Shown one piece after another: positions 51,126-58,276 of a stretch of DNA of 61,871 nt. The DNA comes from a virus. The notes under the pieces were generated by a model. The model saw only the letters and a program-made list of their open reading frames with translations. It did not search any database and was not told the DNA's origin. The stretch is from the IMG/VR virus record IMGVR_UViG_3300042465_001631, positions 1 through 61,871 of that record. One strand, written 5' to 3'. Positions within the stretch are counted from its first letter, which is position 1, and every line of letters begins with the position of its first letter. A program made the position numbers and the translations under genes.

Positions 51126-51473
51126 CAGTCAATGACACCAAGGGTTCACGTTGTTTATTGTTTTTATTGGTATTTTGATTCTAAGGAATAAACTCAGGAT
51201 TTTAATGCTAGTGTATGTATTGGTTTATTATCGTGGCGCAAATGTAGCTTAAAATCGATTTAGGAGGTCGCACGTGCTGACTAACCCCCGTTAGTTAAAT
51301 TTACTCAAAATATCATTTACATATTATAGTACTAATAATGATAAAAGCCCTATTCTATTGACTTGTATAATATCTTTATGGTTAAACCCTATTAATCAAA
51401 ACAAACTATCGTTGATAATCAAGTAGTTAGAAAATAAACTGTTAAAGTTTTCCCAATTTTTTAGCAAGTATAG

Positions 51474-51503
51474 TTTGTAATTCAAACATGCGTTGTAAGT
51501 TTG
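51474..51503 (+). promoter_or_regulatory. Candidate early promoter
   Basis: TTTG (51474-51477), an 18-base spacer and TAAGTTTG (51496-51503) match the -33 TTTG / -7 TAnnTTTG pattern of Bacteroidota promoters. It faces the early genes that start at 51800, giving a leader of about 290 bases. Confidence 0.5.
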
Positions 51504-51689
51504 TACCAGCAAAACAGATAAAGGATATTATTTAAAATCATAAAGTTTTGTTAAAAATTTGCAGGTATCAAATAAAAGTATTTAATTTGTACCATAATAA
51601 TAAAGCAGTAAAATATTCAGGTTGACGTGTTTAAAAACATTAGTTAACGGTGTTGAGGTCGAAAGGCTTCCGCCAGGTTTAATAAACTT

Positions 51690-51775
51690 ATGCAATGCGC
51701 TTGCATATCTTTATTAAGCGATATAAGACTATATTATTGTGATATATTAACGGTGGTTCGCAACCCCTATAGTCT
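51690..51775 (+). promoter_or_regulatory. Structured leader or operator before the first early gene
   Basis: ATGCAA (51690-51695) and TTGCAT (51701-51706) form a short palindrome around TGCGC. AGACTATA (51726-51733) and TATAGTCT (51768-51775) are perfect inverted copies. Within the latter, GGTT and AACC form a small inner stem. These could be operators or an RNA structure controlling the first early gene. Confidence 0.5.
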
Positions 51776-51799
51776 ACTAACATTTAAACACTATGCATT

Positions 51800-52174
51800 A
51801 TGAACACAAATTTAAAAAATGCAGTTTTAGAACAAATAGGAATTTCAAAAAAAGAATTTAAAAACAATGCTTCAGATTATGCGGATGCATCAAACGGGGT
51901 AAGCGGTTTTATTTACTGTTCAGATACTCACAAATTTGCCTTAGATAATCAAAACGAAATTAACAACCTATTGGATGAACTTGCAGACGACCAAGGAATT
52001 GAAGTCGTGGAACTAGTGAAAAGTTTCGGAGTGTTCAGAGGAAATATGGATAAAGAAGAATTAAAAGACCTTTATAAATTCATATCAGGAAATAAAAACA
52101 TAAAACAAGGAAGCGTAACAAACGTTTTAGCGTGGTTATGCGTAGAACAATTATCTTTCGAACTTAATAACTAA
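51800..52174 (+). CDS. First early protein, conserved small phage protein
   Basis: A 124-residue acidic soluble protein. The N-terminal half has NLKNAVLEQIGISKKEF and the motif ASNGVSGFIYCSDTHKF, followed by helices (INNLLDELADDQGIEVVELV). I recognise the pattern as a small phage family abundant in Bacteroidota viruses, without known function. As the first gene of the early block after a structured leader, it is a candidate host-takeover protein. Confidence 0.68.
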   Translation: MNTNLKNAVLEQIGISKKEFKNNASDYADASNGVSGFIYCSDTHKFALDNQNEINNLLDELADDQGIEVVELVKSFGVFRGNMDKEELKDLYKFISGNKNIKQGSVTNVLAWLCVEQLSFELNN

Positions 52175-52178
52175 CATC

Positions 52179-52289
52179 ATGAAAAAAACAGCCCTACAAT
52201 TAATAATCGCCACTATTGGCATATTAACAACATCGAGCCTAGTATTAATCGCGTGTATCATAGCAGGCATAATAACACTATTGAAATAA
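52179..52289 (+). CDS. 36-residue membrane protein
   Basis: A tiny hydrophobic protein with one or two membrane segments (LQLIIATIGILTTS; LVLIACIIAGIITLL). It lies 4 bases after the first early gene and overlaps the next ATG by one base (TAATGG). Possibly a superinfection or membrane-targeting factor; no family recognised. Confidence 0.5.
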   Translation: MKKTALQLIIATIGILTTSSLVLIACIIAGIITLLK

Positions 52290-52498
52290 TGGAAGCAACA
52301 TTTTATAAATTTGGAACGAATAAACACGGATATTTTGTACAAGACAAAACAATTGACTTTAAAAAAGAAATAAGCAAAAAGGACTTGTTTAATATGGTTA
52401 AACTAGATCACCCAGTATTAAGCAACAAAGATTATTTTAATATCTTACTAAGTAAAAAAACTTTTTTAAGTAGCAACCATTATATAACAATATTATGA
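52289..52498 (+). CDS. Small early protein, unknown function
   Basis: A 69-residue protein (MEATFYKFGTNKHGYFVQDK), beta-rich N-terminus and helical end. I use the ATG at 52289 that overlaps the preceding stop, not the in-frame upstream start. It ends in an ATGA-type overlap with the next gene. Confidence 0.6.
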   Translation: MEATFYKFGTNKHGYFVQDKTIDFKKEISKKDLFNMVKLDHPVLSNKDYFNILLSKKTFLSSNHYITIL

Positions 52499-52737
52499 AA
52501 ACATTTTATTTAAACAACAGCGCAAAGCACCACGTTAACGAGTACACGAACCAAGACGGCAACCACTATTCCGACCTAATAAGCTATGAGACACGCGTCG
52601 CCAGTTACAACCACACCACAAATGAAATAAGCGTATACGGTTGGCATAGTAACACAACACAAAAACACGTTAACGCCTTCTTAGAATTTTACGGCTTCGA
52701 CAAACAAACTAAACAACAACTTTTAAATCAAATATAA
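52495..52737 (+). CDS. Small early protein, unknown function
   Basis: An 80-residue protein (MKTFYLNNSAKHHVNEYTNQ ... GWHSNTTQKHVNAFLEFYGF). The segment SYETRVASYNHTTNEISVYG followed by a helix resembles a common short phage family. The function is unknown. Confidence 0.62.
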   Translation: MKTFYLNNSAKHHVNEYTNQDGNHYSDLISYETRVASYNHTTNEISVYGWHSNTTQKHVNAFLEFYGFDKQTKQQLLNQI

Positions 52738-52738
52738 C

Positions 52739-52987
52739 ATGAGTTATTTAACACTACCAAAACGGGTTTCAAACAGCCCGTTAATCGATTATAAAAATTA
52801 TCCAGACGGATCATATATTAACCTTATAAAGTTAATAAAACCATACGCCAACGGCAACGCTTGGGCAGTACATGAGACCACTTCTAATCCATTTTGCTCA
52901 AATGGTTTATTTAAAACCGAACAACAAGCTAGAGATAAATTTGACCTAATGGTAAGAAATAACAAAGATAAAACAGTAAAATCATGA
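52739..52987 (+). CDS. Small early protein, unknown function
   Basis: An 82-residue soluble protein (MSYLTLPKRVSNSPLIDYKN ... GLFKTEQQARDKFDLMV) with a beta-hairpin-like centre and a C-terminal helix. It begins one base after the preceding stop and ends in a 4-base overlap. Not recognised. Confidence 0.6.
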   Translation: MSYLTLPKRVSNSPLIDYKNYPDGSYINLIKLIKPYANGNAWAVHETTSNPFCSNGLFKTEQQARDKFDLMVRNNKDKTVKS

Positions 52988-53181
52988 CATACAGCGAAAA
53001 AATAGAGAAACAAATTGAGAACGGATCCATAGATACAAAAGACTTACAATGTGATTTTTTTAATTATCTAGTATTAAACGGATATAATAGAGACGAAGCA
53101 AATAATTTCACACGTAACAACTTTGAAAATTTACTAACATTTGAACAAAACAAGCAAAATTTTAAAAAATACATATCATGA
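52984..53181 (+). CDS. Small helical early protein
   Basis: A 65-residue helical protein (MTYSEKIEKQIENGSIDTKD). Both ends overlap the neighbours by 4 bases. Not recognised. Confidence 0.58.
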   Translation: MTYSEKIEKQIENGSIDTKDLQCDFFNYLVLNGYNRDEANNFTRNNFENLLTFEQNKQNFKKYIS

Positions 53182-53324
53182 CAACATATAAATATTTAGC
53201 CGAGACAGCAGACAGACGCACGGCACAATACAAGAAAGTACAAAACGACTTAGACGAACTAATACAAAAGTACGGCTACAACTCAAAACAAGTAAATAAA
53301 TACTTTAATAAAGAAATACTATGA
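53178..53324 (+). CDS. 48-residue helical early protein
   Basis: A short frame (MTTYKYLAETADRRTAQYKK) predicted as a single long helix. It has 4-base overlaps on both sides, which fits the coupled style of this operon. Confidence 0.55.
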   Translation: MTTYKYLAETADRRTAQYKKVQNDLDELIQKYGYNSKQVNKYFNKEIL

Positions 53325-53647
53325 CACAAACAGAAATAATCCAATCACTGGATAACTGCATTGAAATTGCAAAAAATTCAGAAAATAAGTATATTGAGAA
53401 CAGGCTTACGGAAATTGCAAATTCCTTAATGAATGACAGCGTAAAACACGCAAAACAGACATTAAAAGACGCTGGGTACTTCGTAGACAACCTTTGGCAC
53501 GTGAACGATGTACAGGACAACTTCGAGTGCGACGAAGAAACGGCTCAAAATATATTGTATTGGAGTATGACTAGTCCAGCAGTGATTGAGTACATTAACG
53601 AGACAATAAACAGAGTAGCAACAAACGAACAACTTAACACAAAATAA
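53321..53647 (+). CDS. Early protein, unknown function
   Basis: A 108-residue helical, acidic protein (MTQTEIIQSLDNCIEIAKNS). The segment TLKDAGYFVDNLWHVNDVQD, then FECDEETAQNILYWSM, recurs in phage early proteins that I cannot name. The ATG overlaps the preceding gene's stop. Confidence 0.62.
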   Translation: MTQTEIIQSLDNCIEIAKNSENKYIENRLTEIANSLMNDSVKHAKQTLKDAGYFVDNLWHVNDVQDNFECDEETAQNILYWSMTSPAVIEYINETINRVATNEQLNTK

Positions 53648-53648
53648 C

Positions 53649-53711
53649 ATGGAAATAATAGTTTTTGAACAAGACAACAAACAAGTAATTCAAAAAGGAA
53701 ATAGAATATGA
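53649..53711 (+). CDS. 20-residue peptide frame
   Basis: A very short frame (MEIIVFEQDN...) between two overlapping genes. It starts two bases after a stop and ends in an ATGA overlap with the 53708 gene. The overlap pattern suggests it may be translated, at least as a coupling leader. Confidence 0.3.
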   Translation: MEIIVFEQDNKQVIQKGNRI

Positions 53712-53929
53712 AAGCCGAATATATTAAGATGCGCAACACTAAGCAGTATAACCTTAGTTGGTTCCACAGATACTACCTAGAGAGCAGTAAAGACAACATC
53801 AACATTAACAAGTTCGCCATGATATTCAATCAGGTATCGCTTGACAACATTTTGGAACACCTTGATAAGAAGTACGACCTAACGGGATTGTACGATAAAA
53901 ATAATAACTTAATAAAAATAGTATTATGA
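53708..53929 (+). CDS. Small early protein, unknown function
   Basis: A 73-residue basic protein (MKAEYIKMRNTKQYNLSWFH). The segment YYLESSKDNININKFAMIF, then SLDNILEHLDKKYDL, looks helical. 4-base overlaps at both ends. Not recognised. Confidence 0.58.
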   Translation: MKAEYIKMRNTKQYNLSWFHRYYLESSKDNININKFAMIFNQVSLDNILEHLDKKYDLTGLYDKNNNLIKIVL

Positions 53930-54168
53930 TTATCATTAACGGAAGGTGGACAACCCAATACGGTGAGCCACTAACAACACCACAACAACATCAGGACTTC
54001 ACGGACAGGCTAAACAGAGTTAAGCAGTTCGCCTCTGGCAGGACGTTAACGCCTAGAAAAGTTGAGGTATTGTTTAAGATACTTGACACCAACGAGGTTA
54101 CAGATAATGCCATGACAAAGTTATTGGAGATGAGTAAAAAAGAAATAAAGAACCTATGTTTGGTATAG
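53926..54168 (+). CDS. Small early protein, unknown function
   Basis: An 80-residue protein (MIIINGRWTTQYGEPLTTPQ). A helix-rich C-terminal half (TPRKVEVLFKILDTNEVTDN, then MTKLLEMSKKEIKNL) could be a small helix-turn-helix. It overlaps the next gene by 13 bases. Confidence 0.58.
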   Translation: MIIINGRWTTQYGEPLTTPQQHQDFTDRLNRVKQFASGRTLTPRKVEVLFKILDTNEVTDNAMTKLLEMSKKEIKNLCLV

Positions 54169-54470
54169 GCGACAAAGTAGTATGCGTTGATTCAAGTAAG
54201 CAACCGCAAACGGCAGACGAATTAGCGATAGACGTACCTAATTGGGTGCAGCAGGATAAAAGGTACACAATACGAGCTATAGAACATCACGACTTCGGTG
54301 CGGTAGGCGTACTATTGGAAGAAATTGTAAACCAACCAAAGTATTTTAGGTTGGTAGGTAAAGTAAAGGAGCCAATGTTTGCAGAATGGCGCTTCAAAAA
54401 ACTAAAAGAAAATGAAATTAAACAACAACATTATGAAAATATCAATTTACAAGAAAGGATTTACGGGTAG
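54156..54470 (+). CDS. SH3-like small early protein
   Basis: A 104-residue protein. Its first half (FGIGDKVVCVDSS ... VQQDKRYTIRAIEHHDFGAV) has the beta-barrel pattern of small SH3-like proteins common in phages, often annotated as hypothetical. The C-terminus is a charged helix. It overlaps neighbours on both sides. Confidence 0.6.
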   Translation: MFGIGDKVVCVDSSKQPQTADELAIDVPNWVQQDKRYTIRAIEHHDFGAVGVLLEEIVNQPKYFRLVGKVKEPMFAEWRFKKLKENEIKQQHYENINLQERIYG

Positions 54471-54699
54471 ACTATTCGATGTATACACTTCAGACGAGTT
54501 CTTTAAGCAGGAGTTTGTTATGAAGGTTAGTTGGAATAAGATAGAGTTCACGAGACCTACGGTAGACACGAAGACTAAGATCAGGAGAGCCTCAAAAAAC
54601 AACAAAGGATTTAGATTTACGATAGCACTTGATGAAGACGCATGTGGCAAGTATGATATAGAACAAGACGAAGATAAACTAATAGTACAACTAGTATGA
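54433..54699 (+). CDS. Small early protein, unknown function
   Basis: An 88-residue basic protein (MKISIYKKGFTGRLFDVYTS), beta-rich, with KTKIRRASKNNKGFRF in the middle and an acidic end. I use the ATG at 54433; the upstream in-frame ATG lies inside the previous gene. Not recognised. Confidence 0.55.
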   Translation: MKISIYKKGFTGRLFDVYTSDEFFKQEFVMKVSWNKIEFTRPTVDTKTKIRRASKNNKGFRFTIALDEDACGKYDIEQDEDKLIVQLV

Positions 54700-54890
54700 C
54701 AACAGTAGAATATTTACTAAAAAAACTTGAAACAGATGAGCTTTGTATTGAACAAGCCAAAGAATTTGAAAAAGAAATGTTATTCCAATGTTGGAAAGCA
54801 TCAGAGCAGAATATGAGATCTCAGTTCAGCAGTTCAGCATACAAGAACATAACATTCGATACGTGGTTTAAACAATTTAAAAAGAAATAA
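54696..54890 (+). CDS. Small helical early protein
   Basis: A 64-residue helical protein (MTTVEYLLKKLETDELCIEQ). ATGA overlap with the previous gene. The segment KEFEKEMLFQCWKASEQNMR followed by TFDTWFKQFKK is a pattern I have seen in phage early proteins of unknown role. Confidence 0.58.
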   Translation: MTTVEYLLKKLETDELCIEQAKEFEKEMLFQCWKASEQNMRSQFSSSAYKNITFDTWFKQFKKK

Positions 54891-54891
54891 G

Positions 54892-54996
54892 ATGAAAGCA
54901 ATATTAGAAGTTATAATAATATTATTTTTTATAATTGGTGTTTTTACGATTGCAGGAATAGTAATAGAATATTTAGTAAACAAATTTAGTAAATAA
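54892..54996 (+). CDS. 34-residue single-pass membrane protein
   Basis: A tiny protein with one long membrane segment (EVIIILFFIIGVFTIAGIVI) and a short basic tail. It lies one base after the previous stop and one base before the next ATG, so it sits in the coupled operon. Third of several tiny membrane proteins in the early region. Confidence 0.5.
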   Translation: MKAILEVIIILFFIIGVFTIAGIVIEYLVNKFSK

Positions 54997-54997
54997 A

Positions 54998-55174
54998 ATG
55001 AAGCCATCAGAAGTAAAAAGTATTAGATTAATGACCAGAGTATCTCAAAAAGAAATTGATGCTTTAGGAGGTCGTAAAAACGTATTAAAACTACTCAAGG
55101 CTATAGTAAGAATAAGATTAGATAACAAGTTAGAAATAATAAAACAATATGAACATCAGAGAGCAAATTTTTGA
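54998..55174 (+). CDS. Small basic early protein
   Basis: A 58-residue basic protein (MKPSEVKSIRLMTRVSQKEI). A helical middle (DALGGRKNVLKLLKAIVRIR) suggests a small DNA-binding protein. Overlaps the next gene by 26 bases. Confidence 0.5.
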   Translation: MKPSEVKSIRLMTRVSQKEIDALGGRKNVLKLLKAIVRIRLDNKLEIIKQYEHQRANF

Positions 55175-55541
55175 ACAAGCCTACAGCGATAGGTTAGGAG
55201 TTAAGATAACAACGCCAGACTCGGTATCTGTAATTTACAGAGGCGTTAAGGTAGAGAATAAAGACGGTAAGGCAAGGGTACTAAACATGTCCCTCAATGG
55301 AGACTTTTATAAGGAGATAACGCAGGATCAGTACGATATATTCCTTAAGTACGGATTCAGGAGAGGCGTATACGAGGTATGCATGACAAACTATAAGCGC
55401 ACGTTAGAGATGCTATCTAAGAGTATAAGCAACGAAGTATCCAAGCGCAATAATGTAAAGCATTACGAGGCTTTAAAAGAGTACAGAAACACAATAATGA
55501 CAAAAATTACCGATACATTAAAATTAAAACAAGCAATATGA
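55149..55541 (+). CDS. Early protein, unknown function
   Basis: A 130-residue basic protein with a beta-rich N-terminal half (VKITTPDSVSVIYRGVKVEN; ARVLNMSLNGDFYKEI) and a helical C-terminus. It overlaps both neighbours. Not recognised. Confidence 0.6.
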   Translation: MNIREQIFEQAYSDRLGVKITTPDSVSVIYRGVKVENKDGKARVLNMSLNGDFYKEITQDQYDIFLKYGFRRGVYEVCMTNYKRTLEMLSKSISNEVSKRNNVKHYEALKEYRNTIMTKITDTLKLKQAI

Positions 55542-55888
55542 GAACATTAGAAGAAGTAAAACAACATTTTAAAGGAGTAGAGACAGCAAAATGTTTCGTA
55601 AATGGTAAAAAATTTAACTTTGAAGATGCAGACGAAAGAGGTATACATTGGGAGCTTAATAGTTTTTGGATTACAAACAAAAAAAATGGTCATGCAAGTA
55701 TGGTATATTCTACAATAAGTAATGAATTTGCTGAAATAATTGAAAAAGAAAATGTATTCCAATTCTATTCAGAAATATTAGACGAGTGGTTAGAATTGTC
55801 ACCTGACAGAAAATACAGAATTAAACCAGATCATTCAATAGAGATTGCAGAGTTAGAGAGAAAAATTGAAATCTTAAAAAATTTATAA
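55538..55888 (+). CDS. Early protein, unknown function
   Basis: A 116-residue protein (MRTLEEVKQHFKGVETAKCF). The N-terminal helix and strand pattern is followed by GIHWELNSFWITNKKNGHAS and an acidic C-terminal coiled coil (SIEIAELERKIEILKNL). ATGA overlap with the preceding gene. Not recognised. Confidence 0.6.
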   Translation: MRTLEEVKQHFKGVETAKCFVNGKKFNFEDADERGIHWELNSFWITNKKNGHASMVYSTISNEFAEIIEKENVFQFYSEILDEWLELSPDRKYRIKPDHSIEIAELERKIEILKNL

Positions 55889-55889
55889 C

Positions 55890-56138
55890 ATGAGACTAGA
55901 CGACAACTACAGTATTGACACAAAAGGAGCAGGAACAGTTCTAAACTTCCAACAACAACGCCAGAGAGAAAAGAATAAAGTAATGGTAGATTTCATCCAC
56001 AAAGACAGTTGGTTCTTCTTATCTTTGCCACAGGCATTGAATAAGTACTTAGATTTAAAGTTAGAAGGATCAGAGGACGTTAAGGACTGTTTAAATAAGA
56101 TCGAAGAGGTTAGACAAATAATTAAACAAATTAAATAA
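55890..56138 (+). CDS. Small early protein upstream of the recombination module
   Basis: An 82-residue protein (MRLDDNYSIDTKGAGTVLNF). The N-terminus is polar; a helical C-terminal half (QALNKYLDLKL; CLNKIEEVRQIIKQI) follows. Lies immediately upstream of the putative single-strand DNA partner of the exonuclease, with a 4-base gap. Confidence 0.58.
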   Translation: MRLDDNYSIDTKGAGTVLNFQQQRQREKNKVMVDFIHKDSWFFLSLPQALNKYLDLKLEGSEDVKDCLNKIEEVRQIIKQIK

Positions 56139-56142
56139 AATT

Positions 56143-56655
56143 ATGGGAAACTGGAGAAATTCATTTACATCGCCATTTATGGCAAGTTGGGATATAGACA
56201 AGCCAACAATATTAACGATAGAATCTGTAGAACAGAAAGTTGTGCAGTTACAAAAGTCAGAGCAAAAAGTATTAGCAACATTTGTTGAGAAAAAGTTTGA
56301 CAACGGAGAGGAAGTTAAAAAGATGATATTAAATGCGTCAAATTGCAAAATACTTCATAAAGCTACAAATTCAAACAACACAGATAACTGGAAAGGTATT
56401 AAAGTTGAGATTGGAGTAATTGCCAACAAAGGAAGGATTGGAAACGAACTTGGATTATCTATTTTAAGGGTTATCGGAACGCAACAAACACCAACGGTAA
56501 TTGAACTAAAAATTGACGACGCAAATTGGAGTAAGGTATTGGAATACATAAAAGCTAATAAACACTTAGGATTGGCTCCAATAGTAAAAAACCTACAATC
56601 AAAATATACTATATCAACAGATGTTAAAAAAGAACTTGGAAAAATACTAGGATAA
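56143..56655 (+). CDS. Putative recombination partner protein
   Basis: A 170-residue protein (MGNWRNSFTSPFMASWDIDK). The segment ILTIESVEQKVVQLQKSEQK, then EVKKMILNASNCKIL and GLSILRVIGTQQTPTVIEL, is beta-rich with an OB-like tempo. I have seen such proteins directly before RecB-like exonucleases in Bacteroidota phages. A role as annealing or single-strand DNA accessory is inferred from that pairing. The exonuclease gene starts two bases after its stop. Confidence 0.6.
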   Translation: MGNWRNSFTSPFMASWDIDKPTILTIESVEQKVVQLQKSEQKVLATFVEKKFDNGEEVKKMILNASNCKILHKATNSNNTDNWKGIKVEIGVIANKGRIGNELGLSILRVIGTQQTPTVIELKIDDANWSKVLEYIKANKHLGLAPIVKNLQSKYTISTDVKKELGKILG

Positions 56656-56657
56656 AT

Positions 56658-57380
56658 ATGAAAGAAATAATAAATAATTTAAGAGATGATTCTAAATATT
56701 ATGGATCATACGGAGACCAATTCTTATCAAATAGCTCAGTAGGAGTATTACTAAATAATCCTAAATTATTTGGAGTAAAGCAACAACCAACCGTGCCAAT
56801 GCTACAAGGTAGCTACTTCCATACAGCACTTCTGGAACCTGAGAAGTTAAACAACTTTGAAATAGTTGAAGCAAGTACAAGGAATACAAATATTTATAAA
56901 GACGCTTCAAATGGTACATTATTACTTCTTAAAAATGAAGTAGATAATCTAAATGAAATGATTAAAACTATCAAATCTAATTTTAAATTTTATGAAGATA
57001 TTTATTCAGAAGGAAATGTATATGAAGAACCAGCGGTAAAAGAACTGTTTGGGCACCAATTCAAAGGTAAGTGCGATATTATAACAAATGATTTTTTAAT
57101 TGATATAAAAACAACATCAAGCATTAAAGATTTTAAATGGTCAGCTCGTAAATACAATTACGATTCGCAATCGTTTATATACCAACATTTATTTGGGAAA
57201 CCATTAGTTTTTTATGTAATAGATAAAACAACACTTGACTTAGGTATTTTTGAATGTTCTGAAGAATTTATAATGAATGGAAGAGCTAAAGTATTGGAAG
57301 CAATAGGAATTTATGAAAAGTTTTATGGTAAAAAGGCTTCAGAAGATATAAATAATTTCTTTTTGCAAGAAGAATTGTAA
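56658..57380 (+). CDS. PD-(D/E)XK exonuclease (Cas4/RecB-like)
   Basis: A 240-residue nuclease with the catalytic order of RecB-like exonucleases: a GSYFH motif (51-55) with His55, then FKGKCD with Asp140, IDIKTT with Asp149 and Lys151, and a downstream helix containing YDSQSFIYQ. Phage enzymes of this type degrade one strand from DNA ends for recombination. It forms a module with the preceding partner protein. It ends 9 bases before a -7 box that drives the tRNA-like gene. Confidence 0.82.
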   Translation: MKEIINNLRDDSKYYGSYGDQFLSNSSVGVLLNNPKLFGVKQQPTVPMLQGSYFHTALLEPEKLNNFEIVEASTRNTNIYKDASNGTLLLLKNEVDNLNEMIKTIKSNFKFYEDIYSEGNVYEEPAVKELFGHQFKGKCDIITNDFLIDIKTTSSIKDFKWSARKYNYDSQSFIYQHLFGKPLVFYVIDKTTLDLGIFECSEEFIMNGRAKVLEAIGIYEKFYGKKASEDINNFFLQEEL

Positions 57381-57389
57381 TTATTATAT

Positions 57390-57397
57390 TATATTTG
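57390..57397 (+). promoter_or_regulatory. Bacteroidota -7 promoter element for the tRNA-like gene
   Basis: TATATTTG fits TAnnTTTG. Transcription would start about seven bases later, close to the first base of the tRNA (57404). Confidence 0.6.
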
Positions 57398-57403
57398 CAT
57401 TTC

Positions 57404-57473
57404 AGCTACGTGGTATAGTGGTATTATATTGAGTTTTTCCTCATTGAGGCAGGTTCGATTCCTGTCGTAGTGC
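57404..57473 (+). tRNA. tRNA-like gene with an atypical anticodon arm
   Basis: Seventy bases that fold as a tRNA. The acceptor stem (57405-57410 with 57466-57471) has one G:T pair. The D-arm has AGTGGT in the loop, and the T-arm is GCAGG-TTCGATT-CCTGT with one G:T closing pair. The anticodon stem (TTGAG with CTCAT) leaves a loop of six bases (TTTTTC) instead of seven, so the anticodon is unclear: TTT (Lys) or TTC (Glu) could be read. It may be a degenerate tRNA or one with an unusual loop. CCA is not encoded. Confidence 0.6.
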
Positions 57474-57531
57474 TAAACAAACAGGGTAGCCGAAAACTGA
57501 TTAGAGTAGGCGAATTTAAAATAAAATAAAA

Positions 57532-57855
57532 ATGGAATTAACAGGGAAAATTGAAGTAATTAGTTTGAATGTAGGAAATGAAAAATTCAAAAAAAGCGAA
57601 TTAGTAGTAACCACAGATGAAAAATATACACAAAGTATCTTAATTGAGTTTGGTGGTGATAAATCAGACTTAATAGATGCTTATAAAGTAGGAGACGAAG
57701 TAGAGGTATCGATTAATATTGGAGGTAGAAAATGGACTAATCCAGAAGGTATTGACAAGTACTTCAATTCGATAAAGGGATGGAAAATCAAAAAACTATC
57801 TGAAGAGGCACAACCAACGCAAGCACAGGAACTAGCAGATATTCTTCCATTCTAA
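57532..57855 (+). CDS. DUF3127-like single-strand DNA-binding protein
   Basis: A 107-residue protein resembling the DUF3127 family of Bacteroidota, an OB-fold single-strand DNA-binding-like group. It shows MELTGKIEVI at the start, an EVEVSINIGGRKW strand, YFNSIKGWKI, and an acidic tail ending ELADILPF like many SSB tails. The acidic, proline-containing C-terminus is typical for recruiting partner proteins. It is followed by a terminator. Confidence 0.78.
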   Translation: MELTGKIEVISLNVGNEKFKKSELVVTTDEKYTQSILIEFGGDKSDLIDAYKVGDEVEVSINIGGRKWTNPEGIDKYFNSIKGWKIKKLSEEAQPTQAQELADILPF

Positions 57856-57863
57856 ACTAACTA

Positions 57864-57889
57864 AGCCTCCTGTAAAACGGAGGCTTTTT
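57864..57889 (+). terminator. Intrinsic terminator after the DUF3127-like gene
   Basis: AGCCTCC (57864-57870) pairs with GGAGGCT (57879-57885) across an 8-base loop and is followed by TTTTT. The stem matches the one at 10541, so the same terminator type is used at both ends of the early region. Confidence 0.9.
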
Positions 57890-57902
57890 AACAAAACAAA
57901 TT

Positions 57903-58109
57903 ATGAAAAACACAATAAATTATTTAGGACACGAGTTTGAATATAGATTCAGTTATTCACCAGGAAGACCAGCAACTCACGAAGATCCAGAAGAATATGA
58001 AGAGTTTGATATTTACGACATTACATTAAATGGTATAGACGCAACTGACTTATTAGACAGACAAATTGATGATTTTGAAGGAGAAGTAATTAGATACCTT
58101 AAAGACTAA
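57903..58109 (+). CDS. Small acidic protein, unknown function
   Basis: A 68-residue acidic protein (MKNTINYLGHEFEYRFSYSP), with GRPATHEDPEEYEEFDIYDI in the middle and a short acidic helix at the end. It lies after the terminator, so it may have its own promoter or use read-through. The next tiny gene starts in a TAATG overlap. Confidence 0.6.
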   Translation: MKNTINYLGHEFEYRFSYSPGRPATHEDPEEYEEFDIYDITLNGIDATDLLDRQIDDFEGEVIRYLKD

Positions 58110-58207
58110 TGGAAAATATAGCAGCATTTTTAGTAGGATGTTTCTTCGTCCTATTTATATGGGTAAATACTTGGATCTATGAACAGTGGAATAATAAATT
58201 GAAGTAA
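58109..58207 (+). CDS. 32-residue membrane protein at the edge of the cassette array
   Basis: A tiny protein with one membrane segment (IAAFLVGCFFVLFIWVN). Its stop codon TAA is the start of TAACGG, the core of the left-most site of the cassette array. The array may have inserted right at this stop. Confidence 0.5.
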   Translation: MENIAAFLVGCFFVLFIWVNTWIYEQWNNKLK

Positions 58208-58226
58208 CGGATGGTGTTACCGCTAG
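58205..58226 (-). other. Stem-less remnant site at the left edge of the array
   Basis: TAACGGATGGTGTTACC contains both conserved ends (TAACG and TGTTA) with only five bases between. A complete site has about 80-120 bases there. The hairpin seems to have been deleted, or this is a minimal target. Confidence 0.5.
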
Positions 58227-58276
58227 TTGTGGGTTTTTACCGAAAAATTAATTATAAATACTAAATACAAAAAAAT

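Larger units (their letters stand above)
50772..51799. other. Non-coding early control region, candidate replication origin
   Basis: About 1.0 kb with no gene on either strand, lying between the minus-strand late/chaperonin block and the plus-strand early block. It is AT-rich with clustered repeats. Four copies of AAAAACGTCG lie at 51053-51125, a 13-bp direct repeat at 50791 and 50886, an inverted repeat at 50783-50818, and operator-like palindromes before the first early gene. Divergent transcription and iteron-like repeats are typical for phage origins; there is no direct proof. Confidence 0.55.

Noticed and set aside
51280-51295. ACTAAC-CCCC-GTTAGT inverted repeat in the non-coding region, similar to the cassette cores
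   Set aside because: The two boxes are only four bases apart with no stem between and no cassette-like gene beside them. It is more likely a chance palindrome or part of the origin region.
56020-56027. TATCTTTG on the plus strand inside an early gene
   Set aside because: It matches the -7 consensus but lies within a coding sequence without a new gene start close by. Such eight-base matches are expected by chance in AT-rich DNA.
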